Assembly: GCA_002633025.1 (NCBI GenBank)
Contig: NMRB01001021.1
Span: 1,936 to 65,935, forward strand
Origin: Notospermus geniculatus
Taxonomy: Eukaryota > Nemertea > Pilidiophora > Heteronemertea > Lineidae
DNA: 64,000 bases
Direction of reading: 5' to 3'
Shown piece by piece: positions 53,169 to 64,000 of the stretch (the first letter of the stretch is position 1; every line of letters begins with the position of its first letter). The translations under genes and the position numbers were made by a program. A model generated the notes under the pieces. It made no database searches. It was not told where the DNA came from and was given only the letters and a program-made list of their open reading frames with translations.

Positions 53169-53304
53169 TAAGGGCTGATTCATACTCGCTTGCGGACCGT
53201 CAAGCGCATGAAACTGATCGCAGGTTTCCACGACGTGAATGTGCACACGCAGTGAAATTGATCATAGTCGGCGCAAAATCCGGACGGAGTATGAATCAGC
53301 CTTT
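53169..53304. mobile_element. foldback MITE with AAGGGCTGATTCATACTC ends (copy 1)
   Basis: Ends aagggctgattcatactcgc and gagtatgaatcagcctttat. Nearly identical to the reverse complement of 62771-62907. Confidence 0.85.
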
Positions 53305-53901
53305 ATGCTTCAAACCGTAAAGTTTTCGTTGTGGGTTGACCGTGATAATTTCAGGGTTTGGGGGTACTGAAAATATGAGGGGTAATTTCGCACGATATTT
53401 CAATGCAGCCACTCCATATCGGCGTAGTAATACACTTAGCCCACTGGAAGACAGGCTTATGATACCATCACTATCAAACTTTCCCAAAGGTTGAAAATTA
53501 TTTTTCTCTTAATTATTTCTGTGTCAAACAGAATATTTAAGTGCCTTTTACTCGATATGATACATGATAAATGGTGAAAACTGATCTAGTTTTAGATCTA
53601 ATTTTACCATGTAATCCCGCGCTGATTGGTCAATTCCTGGCACGTGACCTAATATGGCCACGCGGTTGGTTTAAAAGAAGAAGATACGGTGATGATGCCT
53701 TTACGGAGGTCAGAGTAATGACGTCATCACAGGTGTTTTCCGTCGAAATCTCCCAGGCGTCAAGCGTTAAGGCGCGTAAAAATACTACAGAGGTATTTGG
53801 GCGCGTTACTTAACGCTATACGTTATACGCATACGCCCTTTGAAGCCAGTCGTCTGAACAGCTCATTGACTCATGCTAGAAGTAGTTTTACGCTATACGC
53901 G

Positions 53902-54090
53902 TAAAGGCCCGTTTCCACTATAGCGGATTCCGCGGCGGTTTCCGGCGAGCGGTGCGGTTTTCACAGGGATTTGGACAATCCTTCGATGGTTTAACAATAC
54001 ATTGGCCTATTGATTATCCCAATGCCTGTGAAAACCGCTCCGCTCGCAACAAGACGCGGCAGAATCCGCTACAGTGGAAACGGGCCTTTA
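53902..54090. mobile_element. foldback MITE with AAAGGCCCGTTTCCACT ends
   Basis: Left aaaggcccgtttccactata, right cagtggaaacgggccttta. The inner gcggttttcacagg / cctgtgaaaaccgc pair. Confidence 0.85.
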
Positions 54091-54178
54091 CACTCTACGC
54101 TATACGCCCTACGCGTGACGGCCTCGTTCACACGAGCGTATAGCATCGAGCGTTAAAAATAATTCTAGCTTGAGTCAA

Positions 54179-54310
54179 TAGGGAGTTTTCGCAAAGCCCC
54201 CGAAACGCCAACGCGAATGCCAAACCCACTGTTCGATGCCACGAAGAGAGCACCGAACAAAAGGATAGACGTTCGCGTTGGCGTTTCGGGGCATTTGCCA
54301 AAACTCCCTA
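54179..54310. mobile_element. TA-flanked GGGAGTTTT foldback MITE
   Basis: TA, then gggagttttcgcaaagcccc ... ggcatttgccaaaactccc, then TA. The arms contain cgaaacgccaacgcgaa and its complement. It shares the TA|GGGAG ends of the TAGGGAG family. Confidence 0.82.
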
Positions 54311-54734
54311 ATATTATACGCATACGCCCCTTGACGCCAGGCGTGTGGAGAGCTCATCGACTCAAGCTTGAAATTTTTTTACGCTCTACGCATTACGCGC
54401 TACGCTATACGCCCGTGTGAACGAGGCCTCGTAATGCGTAGAGCGTAAAAAGTTTTCAAGCTTGAGTCAATGAGCTCTCCACACGCCTGGCATCAAGGGG
54501 CGTATGCGTATAATATTGACTCAAGCTAGAATTATTTTTAACGCTCTACGCCTTACGCTCGACGCGATACGCTCGGAATACACCGTACGTGATAACGCGT
54601 GCGACAGGGCAACGCACGCGATTTACGCTTTGAAAACGTTGGTTTGCGTGCAGTGCGGCGGAAAATAACAAAGCCTTTGCCGCGTGCGTCAACGCATCGC
54701 GTTTGGTGTTTTCCAAAAACACATAGATGCGGTT

Positions 54735-54860
54735 CGTGTTCCAGTGCGGCAATGGTAGGGGTGTTTTTAAAGTTGACTGACCCGATGCTGCTCGACCCAT
54801 CATTCAGCTGGGTCAGTCGACTTTAAAAACACCCCTTCCGTTGCGCACCGGAGCACGAAC
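54735..54860. mobile_element. small foldback element
   Basis: ggggtgtttttaaagttgac pairs with tcgactttaaaaacacccc, and gcggttcgtg with cacgaaccgc outside it. Confidence 0.75.
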
Positions 54861-55088
54861 CGCATCTAAATGTACGTGTCTTTAGCTTTAGCGTGCAAGC
54901 GGCCATTTAATAGTATTAAGCTTCTGACGTCATATGTTGACCCCTGTATTTTTGGAAAGGTCTACAAAAAGTACGAGCGTGCATAATGCATTGGATGAAG
55001 AATGTATGGGCCTATCCATCAACACAGCCGACCATAAAGCTGTCAATTAATCTGAAATGCCGTGGGACCAAGTTCTGAAGTGAATTAC

Positions 55089-55300
55089 CTTCTTTTGAAA
55101 CATCTTTGCTCGCGGATACCTCACAGCTTCGTGTTTCTCCAAGCATGTCCCCCGCCGGTCACTCATCTGACACACAAGGCTGCCGCCTATTGGAAACGTT
55201 GCAAAGGTCGTACATTTCATGACATTGAGGCAGAGAGCAGCACATGCAATACGCGACTTTTCTTCTCCATCATCCAAAGACGGTGACCGTAAACTCCAAC
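55089..55300 (-). CDS. unit 4, PAN/apple-like exon
   Basis: 212 nt, entered at phase 1 after acceptor CGTGACAG and left at phase 0 by donor AAGAAG|GTAATT. Frame WSLRSPSLDDGEEKSRIACA, then ALCLNVMKCTTFATFPIGGS, then LVCQMSDRRGTCLEKHEA. The C...C...CTTFAT...C spacing is that of PAN/apple modules and parallels the first exons of units 2 and 3. A separate signal-peptide exon must lie further upstream; I could not find it. The 6.1-kb intron to 48944 is filled with foldback elements. Confidence 0.65.
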
Positions 55301-55759
55301 CTGTCACGACGATTTGGTAAAAGGTGAATTTTATCTCGAGCACCGAAAAGTACCGGTTAAATGACCATTCCTTCCCTCTCCTACACCAAACATACCCGCG
55401 TTAAGGGAGACATCTATTGAAAATGTTGTTAAAACTACCGCTTATCAACCTCGCCTCCTGTAGAGTAACTCTCGTTCCTAGGGTGTCCACGTATGCATTG
55501 TATTGTAATCACACATTCTCCACCACTGGGGCGAAAGGCACGACTGCGGTATTGGAGAATGATGCAATCACCGCCGGTGGTGCCGGCTATCGTCAAAAAG
55601 TGGCAATATCGTGGCCCTTTAATGATGTTGGCCTACTCTGTAAGAGGTTTGATACTGGCAGGGATGGCCGAAACCCTTCGCCCACATTCGTTAAAACTCG
55701 GACGACTATCAGTGACGTCTCAGCGACAATCTCGACGTAAAGAAGGAAAGTGAATCATC

Positions 55760-56288
55760 TAGCACACTGAAGAATCAAATCCTGGTTCGAGGTTATATTC
55801 TGTCCAGGTTTTAGTCAGGATGTACCCCAAGTCTTTCGGGAAAGTGTGGTAGCAATTAAAGGTGAAAATCCCATCTGATTTGACGCATAACCGAGGATGT
55901 TCTGGGCAATTTAATTTAGGCATTGAGGTCGATTTTACGACGATTTATTCCTACCTCCATGCACACATTCAAGATTGAACAGGAAAACCGAGGAGTTTGA
56001 CAGGCACTGAACCTCAGTGCGTCAAAGGGCATTTGAATAGAAATAAATAGACTTGTGCAACACTGCAAGTCGCTTCACAATAAGCGATTTCGTAGTTACA
56101 ATTACACACAAACTGCGCACTCTCAGCCCTCCTTCGGGTCAGAGGCCAATTGGTATAAACAGGACCGCGTGGACGTACATTTACACACAGTGAAGTTGTG
56201 CTGTCAGGACACAACCGCAAAATTGTTTATAATCATTCTTCTGTTGTCAGATATCCACCAGAATCTGATCTGCACAAGGATTTTTTTT
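55760..56288. other. gene-free stretch
   Basis: No exon with supportable splice sites and no obvious repeat; it may hold the missing 5' part of unit 4. Confidence 0.35.
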
Positions 56289-57972
56289 CCTAAGTGGTGT
56301 GACGTCATGTGCTGGCGGACTGATCCTATTGAATTCATTCTGGTTTGGAACTCCGCCCGGTTCGCCACGGCGGGCACGCTCTCCGTGCCGCCGCGGGGTT
56401 CTGTTTGTACATGTACACCGTTCCTCGGGCCACGTTCAGGTTGGTATTTGGTGAGTATATGCCGATTTTGTCCGTATTCGGGGAGGCCCCTGCTATGTGT
56501 CTGGGGAGGTATGACGGTAATCTCAGGACCGCTGTCCTGGTGATAGGCCGTAGTCCCTGCTTTGTGCTCTGGGACAACCCCTGCTATGTGTCTGGGGAGN
56601 NNNNNNNNNNNNNNNNNNNNNNNNNNNNNNNNNNNNNNNNNNNNNNNNNNNNNNNNNNNNNNNNNNNNNNNNNNNNNNNNNNNNNNNNNNNNNNNNNNNN
56701 NNNNNNNNNNNNNNNNNNNNNNNNNNNNNNNNNNNNNNNNNNNNNNNNNNNNNNNNNNNNNNNNNNNNNNNNNNNNNNNNNNNNNNNNNNNNNNNNNNNN
56801 NNNNNNNNNNNNNNNNNNNNNNNNNNNNNNNNNNNNNNNNNNNNNNNNNNNNNNNNNNNNNNNNNNNNNNNNNNNNNNNNNNNNNNNNNNNNNNNNNNNN
56901 NNNNNNNNNNNNNNNNNNNNNNNNNNNNNNNNNNNNNNNNNNNNNNNNNNNNNNNNNNNNNNNNNNNNNNNNNNNNNNNNNNNNNNNNNNNNNNNNNNNN
57001 NNNNNNNNNNNNNNNNNNNNNNNNNNNNNNNNNNNNNNNNNNNNNNNNNNNNNNNNNNNNNNNNNNNNNNNNNNNNNNNNNNNNNNNNNNNNNCTTGTTT
57101 GGTCTATAGTGTCATGAAGTAGTGGTCTATTTTGGTTTCGCCTTCGGTCTGATCTTTCTCTCCTGTTCTACGGGGTCACACTGAGCCCCAGTGGGCGGGG
57201 GAGGGGGATTCTGCCCTGGCGCTTGTTCGCTTTGGTGGCCTTCTTGATTCTAATTTTTTAGACTGGGTTTTCAGAACTCAGGAATGGGAGTTTAACGCGG
57301 TTTCGATCCATTTAGAGTGGTCACGGAAGGGAGGTCACCGGGGCGAATCGAGTGTCGGGGTGGGATCTCTCTCCCACGTCCGCTGGTTTCCTGCGTGATG
57401 ATGCCTATTGTGATATTGTATTTCCTCGGCTTGTCGATGGCAGAGATGAAATACTAGTGTTTGTGTTTGAGGATTCCAGTTTCTATTTGGAGTTAGTGTT
57501 GGGGATGAGGTTGGGAGGAACTCCGCATAGAAAATACTGTCTTGATACGCGTTGAGTACGCCTTCAGATGGAGGTGCCGTTTGGAAGTGCCCTGGCCAGG
57601 AAGTGTGGGCAGATCGGCAACATTCCCCAATCTTAATTATCAGCATGACATGCACATGATGGCGCACCACTTGGAATCTTTATATTTCCTAAGTGGTGTG
57701 ACGTCATGTGCTGGCGGACTGATCCTATTGAATTCATTCTGGTTTGGAACTCGCTGAGGACCGGTATGGAGGGGAGATGGAGTGATGAGTCGGGCTCCAG
57801 GAGGAGGGGTCAGCTGACGGATTCTTTTATCTCTCCCCACCCTCCCACCCAGATAGTACCCGGTCTGTGGTGCACATCGCCGTATGTCGTGTTGTTGCGA
57901 TCGGCAACATTCCCCAATCTTAATTATCAGCATGACATGCACATGATGGTGCACCACTTGGAATCTTTATAA
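56289..57972. repeat. repeated region around a 494-bp gap
   Basis: cctaagtggtgtgacgtcat ... tggtttggaactc occurs at 56291-56354 and 57690-57753. gatcggcaacattccccaat ... cttggaatctttata occurs at 57611-57686 and 57899-57971. The frames through it, including those crossing the Ns, resemble no protein I recognise; probably a retroelement remnant. Confidence 0.6.
56600..57093. other. assembly gap (N run)
   Basis: Undetermined bases. Reading frames across it are meaningless. Confidence 0.99.
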
Positions 57973-58383
57973 ATCTTGAATAGCACACCGCCCAGTTTCT
58001 ATTTTTACCAGCGAAGGTCGGACAAATATTAGATAACGGCTAGTCTTTACTGAGTGACCATATTGCTGAAGGTCAGACAGGACAAAAGCAGGGTCGGACA
58101 AACACAATGAAATTGACATGTCCGACGTCACTCGGGCGGTTCGCTATTGGTTTTTTTATGGAGGTCATCGAAGTGCGGCAACTATTTATCCCGCCCGCTT
58201 GACCTATGACCGCGCTGAGGCTCTGGTCATGTGCAGTTGTAACTATGAAATCGCTTATAAAATCTCGATTTAGACCCTTATTTCTTGTTCAAACCTGAAA
58301 TTGGTGCACAAATCGACATCAGAATTAAGGCTGAATTGTGTACATGTAGGACATCCTGGTCTATACTTCAACACACGTGCATT

Positions 58384-58678
58384 AGGCTTCCCTTATATAG
58401 AAGTATACGGTACACGAAAACGCCGGTGAACAATGGCTTCACGGTCGTGAATCCTTGGCCTGGAAAGCCTTTGTTAATCGGTGTTTTTGTATACCAGGTA
58501 TACGGTATACCGTATACCTCTATTTAACGGAAGCCTAAAGGCCGGGTTTACATACATGTAGAAGTATATGGTCTACGGACACGCGCGCGAACAAAGGTTT
58601 CATGGTCATGAACCTTTTGTTAGGCCATTGTTCTCCCGCGTGTCCGTATACCGTATACCTCAATGTAAACCCGGCCTT
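58384..58678. mobile_element. two adjacent AAGTATACGGTATAC foldback MITEs
   Basis: First about 58384-58536 (aggcttcccttatatagaag ... aacggaagcct). Second about 58540-58676 (ggccgggtttacatacatg ... caatgtaaacccggcc). Both have gtatacggtatac-type inner palindromes and a centre of catggtcatg or its like. Confidence 0.78.
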
Positions 58679-60186
58679 AGGCTTCCTGTACATAGAACTA
58701 TACGGTATTCGGTATTTGGTGCACGTTTCCCAATGCACGCGTATACGGCATGGAGAAAACGTGGAATTCCACGGAATTCCGCTAGACATAATTTGGTGGT
58801 CTGCAGTTTATACAGTACTATTAACTAGTGTGAAACTTGTCACGTGGATCATCCCCTCCCGTCCCCTCCCCTTATCTCTTATCATATCGACACTAGCGTA
58901 CATACGAGGTAGCAAGAAAACGAACAAGCTTACTTCAATGAGCGGGTTACATAGCCCTATACGCGGAACAGTGCACACTATTCGGGTATACAAAGAATCG
59001 CGCATGCACGATTTTTCCTCTGCGTATACTGACCGTGGTCGGGAGAATAGGCATAGATTGGTCAGTTTACTTATTTCTAAACAATATTTTTCCTTGATTT
59101 TCAGCAGACTTATATTCCCAGCAATCAAAATCAAAGTAACTATTGGTATTCACTTTGGTATTCAGAATACCAAAGTAAATATTGGTATTCTGATTGTGAA
59201 ACAAAGTTCAGGTTCGATAATTCAGCAAAGGAAATATTTTACACAGAGTGTCCCCAAAATGATAACCCATTCTTGGTCACTCGGGGGTTGGGTGTAAAAA
59301 ACGTCCTGACACATCCTCTACATGACTTTAGTACTTTCCGACAATGCAAATCGAACGACCAAATTGCCGAGTTCAGCCCAGCGTAGGCCTATATCCTATA
59401 TAAATCGCCGTGTCCGTATATTACCGTATACCCGTATAGAGTATACCGAATACCGTATACTTCCATGTAAAGGAAGCCTTAGGCTTCCTTTACATGGAAG
59501 TATACGGTATACAAAAACGCCGATTGACAATGGCTTCACGATCATGAATCCTCGGGAAGCCTTTGTTAACAGGCATTTTCGTATACCGTATACTTCTATG
59601 TAAGGCTTCCTGTACATAGAAGTATATGGTATTCGGTATACTCTATACGGTATACGGACACGGCGATTTACATACGATATACGCTGGGCTGAACTCGGCA
59701 ATTTGGTCGTTCGATTTGCATTGTCGGAAGGTACTAAGTCATGTAGAGGATGTGTCAGGACGTTTTTTACACACAACCCTCGAGTGACCGAGAAAGGGTT
59801 AGCATTTTGGGGGTACTCTGTAAAATATTTCCTTTGCTGAATTATCGAACCTGAACTTTGTTTCACAATCAGACACTATGAATACGAATATTTACTTTGA
59901 TTTTGATTGCCGGGAATATATTTCTGCTGAAAATCAACAAAAAAAATATTTAGAAATGAGTAAACTGACCAATCTATGCCTATTCTCCCGACCACGGTCA
60001 CTATACGCAGAGGAAAAATCGTGCAAGCGCGATTCCTTCTATACGCGAATAGCGTGCACCGTTCCGCGTATAGGGCCATGTAACCCGCTCTTTGAAATAA
60101 GCTTGTTCGTTTTCTGGTATACGCGTGCATTACGAAACGTGCACCAAATACCGAATACCGTATACTTCTATGTACAGGAAGCCTTA
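58676..60186. mobile_element. 1.5-kb palindrome of nested foldback elements
   Basis: Outer ends taggcttcctgtacatagaa (58678) and ttctatgtacaggaagcctta (60165) are complementary. Long arms pair throughout: ttcaggttcgataattcagc (59208) with gctgaattatcgaacctgaa (59835), and ccgacaatgcaaatcgaacg (59338) with cgttcgatttgcattgtcgg (59708). The centre (about 59470-59610) is another AGGCTTCCTTTACATGGAAG element. All open frames here are palindrome by-products. Confidence 0.85.
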
Positions 60187-60199
60187 TGGAAGCCTTTTC

Positions 60200-60610
60200 A
60201 TGGACAACGGCGACCCTTGCCCACTGCCTCAATAAGTGTCACTATTGGTTAACACTATTGAAATGAAACTGACATCCCGGTCCTGATCAATTTTCCACAC
60301 AAGGCGTCCATTGTACAGGACCATGTTTCGGTGTGCTGCCGTCTATCATAGCTAGGATCCCCATTGTCAGAGAAGAACTGATCATGAGTCCGTTGATACT
60401 AAAATACATGGACATGTACGAACAAAAATAGCCTCGAAATGGAAGTTGATTCCTCACGTGATGATGAAAAAGAGGTCAAAAACGTAACGTAACCGGAACG
60501 TAAAAACCGGAACGTAGAAACAAGGGCTAGATGCATCCAAATGAAAACACCGTGTCACTCGATACGGCAGTCGTCCGGTGTGTGATATGATTATATAATT
60601 AACGGCCGTT
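60200..60610. repeat. diverged relics of the gene array flanks
   Basis: 60230-60365 matches 13885-14015 (tgtcctgatcaattt-like, gtgctgccctctatc-like text). 60460-60600 matches 47830-47960 (aaaacgtaacgta, ggctagatgcatccaaatga, cggcagtcg). Neither contains an exon. Confidence 0.65.
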
Positions 60611-61085
60611 TGTGACCACATGATATGAACCCCTGGTGAAAATGCAGGAAGAGTGTCGTTTTTGCGAACCGACTGATCGCAGACGAAGTAATGACGTAAT
60701 CAGTCAATACTGTGTTTATTTATGTGAATTGAAAGTGACGAGGAAATATTGATCACCAAATCGAACAGCTTTTTTGTCATGTCTTACAATGTATATGTGT
60801 CTTATGAACTGATTTTGTCACAGTAATACAGTGGCCGTTTAACCGGGTCATTTGACATGGACCTGTACAGGGTGCTCCCCCCCCCCACACACACACGCAC
60901 GCAAAAAGCACAAGCAAACTTCCACTACCCAGAACCCAGAACGACTATTAACGATGGTTGGAGAATCTTTCTAAAAGAAAGAAGATTTGGACCAGTGGTT
61001 CGAGCTCCGCACCCTATTTTGTAAAACAAGGCCCTTGGCCATATTGAATACCCGTTTAGCTGGTGAAGTGGATTAAGCACCTGAC
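60610..61085. other. gene-free stretch with C/CA microsatellite
   Basis: Poly-C then CA repeat at 60875-60905. No exon. Confidence 0.6.
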
Positions 61086-61086
61086 T

Positions 61087-61696
61087 ACGCTTAGCCCTGG
61101 CTATACTACATAGAAATCTCCGGGATTTTTGAGACCCCTGTCAAGGCCGGGTCTGAAAAAACCGCCTGAGACCCGGTGTGCGTCTACGCTACTAAAATCT
61201 AGCTTAATTAATTGCTACGCCGGCATTATGATCGCTGCTTGCGCGCACTCTTCACGAGGAGAAGGCGCTAGAAAAATTGCAGTGCTGGCTGGCTTCCCGT
61301 GACCTTAACATTGTCATGATTGTTGCAAAAAGTTTGTTTATTCTGCGTTTTTCACTGTTTATCATGAAATTTGCTACGTTATCTTATGTAAAGACAATTC
61401 TCTCTCGTAAAAACCGACGTTCAGAGAACTTACCATGCCCTACAAAATGCTGCACTAGACACGCCGCCTGTCGAGGTGTTAAGCACCAGATAACACCCGG
61501 GTATGTGTCTACACTACTTCAAAACCCCGCTTGTAACGCGGATCAAAACTAAGCCCTGCAAAAACCGTTCGAGCTCGGAGGGCTTATTAGCCCCGGGTTT
61601 TTCATCCCCGGATCTATTAGACCCGCGCTTTTAACAGGTGTAGACAGAAAAAGCCCGGGAAAGACGCGGGTTTTTATCTAGTGTAACCACAGCTAA
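61087..61696. mobile_element. MITE-like element with TAGCCCTGGCTATACTA ends
   Basis: Left tagccctggctatactacat, right agtgtaaccacagcta. Subterminal blocks (gagacccggtgtgcgtctac / gtagac, cccgggt / acccggg) are arranged inversely. An internal frame at 61277-61552 is not recognisable. Confidence 0.6.
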
Positions 61697-61775
61697 ATCT
61701 ACTGGTGTTTTTTTGATCGTAGAATGATTCTCTATCCACTCATACCACTGGTTGGGATTGAGGGTGGTGGAAGTA

Positions 61776-61826
61776 TGCTTGTGTGTTTTTTTCGTGTGTG
61801 TGTGTGTGTGGGGGGGGGGGACCCTG
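61776..61826 (+). repeat. GT microsatellite followed by G run
   Basis: tgtgtgtgtgtgtg then a run of eleven G. Confidence 0.9.
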
Positions 61827-62134
61827 CATGTTTTACGAAAAGTTATGCAATTTGCATATCAAATGTCTTAATGTTTGGAGGCTACTGCGACAAATAGGTT
61901 TTTTTCATTAGAGTGCTCTGCCTCTGCTCATGCCCTTTAGGCCAGCCCCTTTTACGGGAAGGCGTACGATTGGCTACCATAGTGGGCAGGCGACACCATT
62001 CAGTGCACAGAACGATTAGCTGCCCGATTGACAGGCTTATAACCTCATTCCAAGATATGCGGGCGGGACATAATTGCTTTGTGTTGAGCTCGGTCCGACA
62101 GCGACCACCTGCTGGGCTGATTGCAATAGGAGCC

Positions 62135-62305
62135 GGTGTAACGGTACAGAGTGTCTCCCTGTAAAAAGTGTCCCCTTCTATTGTTGAATGACGGAATAAG
62201 CGGCATGACTATAGAAAATCAATCCCCAGAGATTAGAATGTAATACTAGTAGGATCTTTTGTTCCTGGGACAGTTTTTCGTGGGGACATTCTTTCCCTTT
62301 ACACC
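62135..62305. repeat. diverged copy of the 18140-18310 tract
   Basis: Shares gtaaaaagtgtcc, cttctattgtt, cttttgttcct and gggacagtttttc in the same order as 18140-18310 and 27280-27390. It shows that array sequence extends, or was copied, to this end of the window. Confidence 0.7.
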
Positions 62306-62619
62306 GACAGCGAGTTGACCGACAGGTGGTCACTACATCTATGGCGGACCCAGTCACTATCGATCGTGCAGCAATCACGTAGATGTCTTGTACATTGGCC
62401 CGCTAGAACTTTGCTGCCATTTTTGTCGGCAATATGCGCGGCTGACTGCTCCTATTCCGAAGACCGATGCCGCCGGGCGGGAATGATCTCGCCATTGACG
62501 GGGCAGTCGTGCGCAAAGCAGCATCACAAAAGTTTCAGACGTTGTGGCCGAACCCACCAACCGAGGGTCTGGCCGCGCGAGACTACCGCACAAAGATGAA
62601 TGATTGAGCGCATATCCTT

Positions 62620-63000
62620 TTGTCACCGAAGCAAGTAAAGAGCATAAGAATTCAATGGTGGCGCATAAGTCTTTTGTCAAAACGAGCATTAGGGCATTGT
62701 GAGCAATAATTAAGGCACAAGAAGCGCATTCCCAAGCAAGTAAAGAGCATAAGAGTTGAATGGTGGCGCATAAAGGCTGATTCATACTCCGTCCGGATTT
62801 TGCGCCGACTATGATCAATTTCACTGCGTGTGCACATTCACGTCGTGGAAACCTGCGATCAGTTTCATGCGCTTGACGGTCCGCAAGCGAGTATGAATCA
62901 GCCTTAAGAATTCAAAAGTGGAGCATAAGAATTGAATAGTGGAGCATAAGCCTTTTGTCAAATAGGGCATTGTGAGCATTAATAGGCGCATAGCGCGAGG
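62620..63000 (+). repeat. local repeats 'gtaaagagcataag..ttgaatggtggcgcataa'
   Basis: Four or five imperfect units at 62630-62770 and 62908-62990, split by the MITE at 62771-62907. Confidence 0.75.
62771..62907. mobile_element. foldback MITE with AAGGCTGATTCATACTC ends (copy 2)
   Basis: Ends taaaggctgattcatactcc and gagtatgaatcagccttaag. It is the inverse-orientation partner of 53169-53304, nearly identical over its length, so one of the two moved recently. Confidence 0.85.
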
Positions 63001-63009
63001 ACTTCTGAA

Positions 63010-64000
63010 TGCGCGATCAACTGAGATTATTACCGACCGTACATCATCCATTCCCTCCAGCCGACGAAAGCTGTATTTCAGTTACTCCTGATCGTACATG
63101 TAAACACAACCACGACAATTGCGCCAGGCATGACAGAAGATCAGCGCGCCCCTGTAGAAACCCACGTGGCCTCTAGTGACGTGTTACCCGCCGCCACCTG
63201 TCAATCGTAGTGCTTATTATAATATGAATGGGAAAAGGGCACTGAATGCTCACTCTATGCGCCAATGTGAAAAAAACCTATTGTCTTCATTTTCTACATG
63301 CATGGAATGTAGGCGGACCAGAAGTTAGGTCCTTCCGCAACATACATATCCACTGCATATATATATCATGTGGGCCTATACTGTACAGGCGCCTACACGA
63401 TCCGTTCGCCTAGTGTACATTTCGGGCAGTGGGATGGTTATAAGCGCGACTAAAGCCAGTTAGTCAGGGAGCCCAGAGAGGTTTAATCAGCATCGCAAGT
63501 ACAACTTTTTGGGGTTTGTGAGTTAGGTTCCACCCCTCTGACGAAAGTATCAAAATGTTGATATTTTGAAAAACATGCTTAACTTCTAACCAGTTTCGGC
63601 TAAACGTTCCATAACTTCATACTTCTTGGTTTTTAGGTGTGCTCTGTCAACTGATATCAAAATTTTGTGAAAATTTGAAAAATCGGAAATTATCGAAATT
63701 TTGATAATCTCAAATATCTCAGCAACCACTCAACAGATTTTGATGAAACAAAGTCCATGATCCTTAGAAAGTTCTACTCTATGCAAACGGCAACAAAAGT
63801 CACCAAAAAATTACATAATAAAAATGTAGATTTTTAGGACTTTTTCTGATGAGCTATTACGTAATTACGATATTTCCAAATTTCCACAATATTGTAATGC
63901 AGAAATATGACCAACAGGATGTACTTTCATATGGAACAAACCGTGTTAAAATTGACCCAGTAGTATTTAAAATATTTAAAGTATCAGGTGTAGATGAACT
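63010..64000. other. gene-free end of window
   Basis: AT-rich from 63540. The text ccactcaacagattttgatgaaac resembles common transposon-associated phrases, but I find no ends or exons. Confidence 0.4.

Larger units (their letters stand above)
53800..54590. mobile_element. cluster of TACGCTATACGCC foldback elements
   Basis: Repeated motifs cgctatacgc, gcatacgccc and cgtgtgaacgaggcc in both orientations (53815-53900, 54095-54160, 54310-54590). They surround two other MITEs (53902-54090, 54179-54310). Confidence 0.65.

Noticed and set aside
56345-57122. Long plus-strand frames of 186-254 codons
   Set aside because: Most of their length is the N gap at 56600-57093; the readable ends resemble nothing.
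57335-57957. Two similar minus-strand frames sharing HHVHVMLIIKIGECCRS
   Set aside because: They come from a duplicated noncoding tract (57611 and 57899) and lack further similarity.
58602-59297. 231-codon plus-strand frame and its mirror at 59396-59866 (minus)
   Set aside because: Both arise from the large palindrome, as shown by the shared stretch KQSSGSIIQQRKYFT in the two frames. No splice or codon evidence.

Overview
The window looks like draft nuclear DNA from a marine invertebrate animal, probably a deuterostome such as an amphioxus or ambulacrarian; the sequence alone cannot fix the species. Reasons: intron-bearing genes with GT..AG splice sites, no bacterial-style gene packing, very many short foldback transposons, tRNA-derived SINEs, and two palindromic octamers (TACATGTA and TAGGCCTA) scattered everywhere. 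Runs of N at 44397-44475 and 56600-57093, plus single Ns, show an unfinished assembly.

Layout. 1-6.5 kb: parts of a minus-strand gene (exons at 4910-5040 and 2522-2759, joined in phase), with a Helitron in the intron between them. 6.6-13 kb: transposon remnants, a 1-kb foldback element, microsatellites and a 1.3-kb element with hAT-like ends. 13.0-44.1 kb, continuing to 55.3 kb: a tandem array of at least four paralogous minus-strand gene units. Units 1 and 2 lie in two large direct repeats (13036-21602 and 21792-30662). Unit 3 (about 31.7-42.3 kb) and unit 4 (43.7-55.3 kb) are more diverged.

The array genes appear to encode secreted proteins: a signal peptide, a cysteine-rich PAN/apple-like module, then a beta-rich region that I do not recognise. 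Units 1-3 split this region over exons E2, X and E4. In unit 4 two neighbouring large exons (48009-48944, 46765-47832) each carry the whole region. Unit 1 is a pseudogene: it has lost its signal-peptide exon and carries a 715-bp TTAA-flanked element in E2. Unit 3 has two tandem copies of E2. A short plus-strand exon with a CARD-like look lies divergently upstream of unit 2 (30245) and in the matching place of unit 1 (21176).

49-64 kb is almost entirely nested foldback elements, including a 1.5-kb palindrome at 58.7-60.2 kb, plus faint relics of the array at 60.2-60.6 and 62.1-62.3 kb.

Two observations stand out. First, comparing paralogues shows exact 6-bp presence/absence differences, always TA versus TA-CATG-TA or TA-GGCC-TA. 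This is what excision footprints of TA-target transposons would look like, and several sit in frame inside coding exons. Second, a Penelope-like insertion in unit 2 carries a hammerhead-ribozyme-like motif at 25247-25285.
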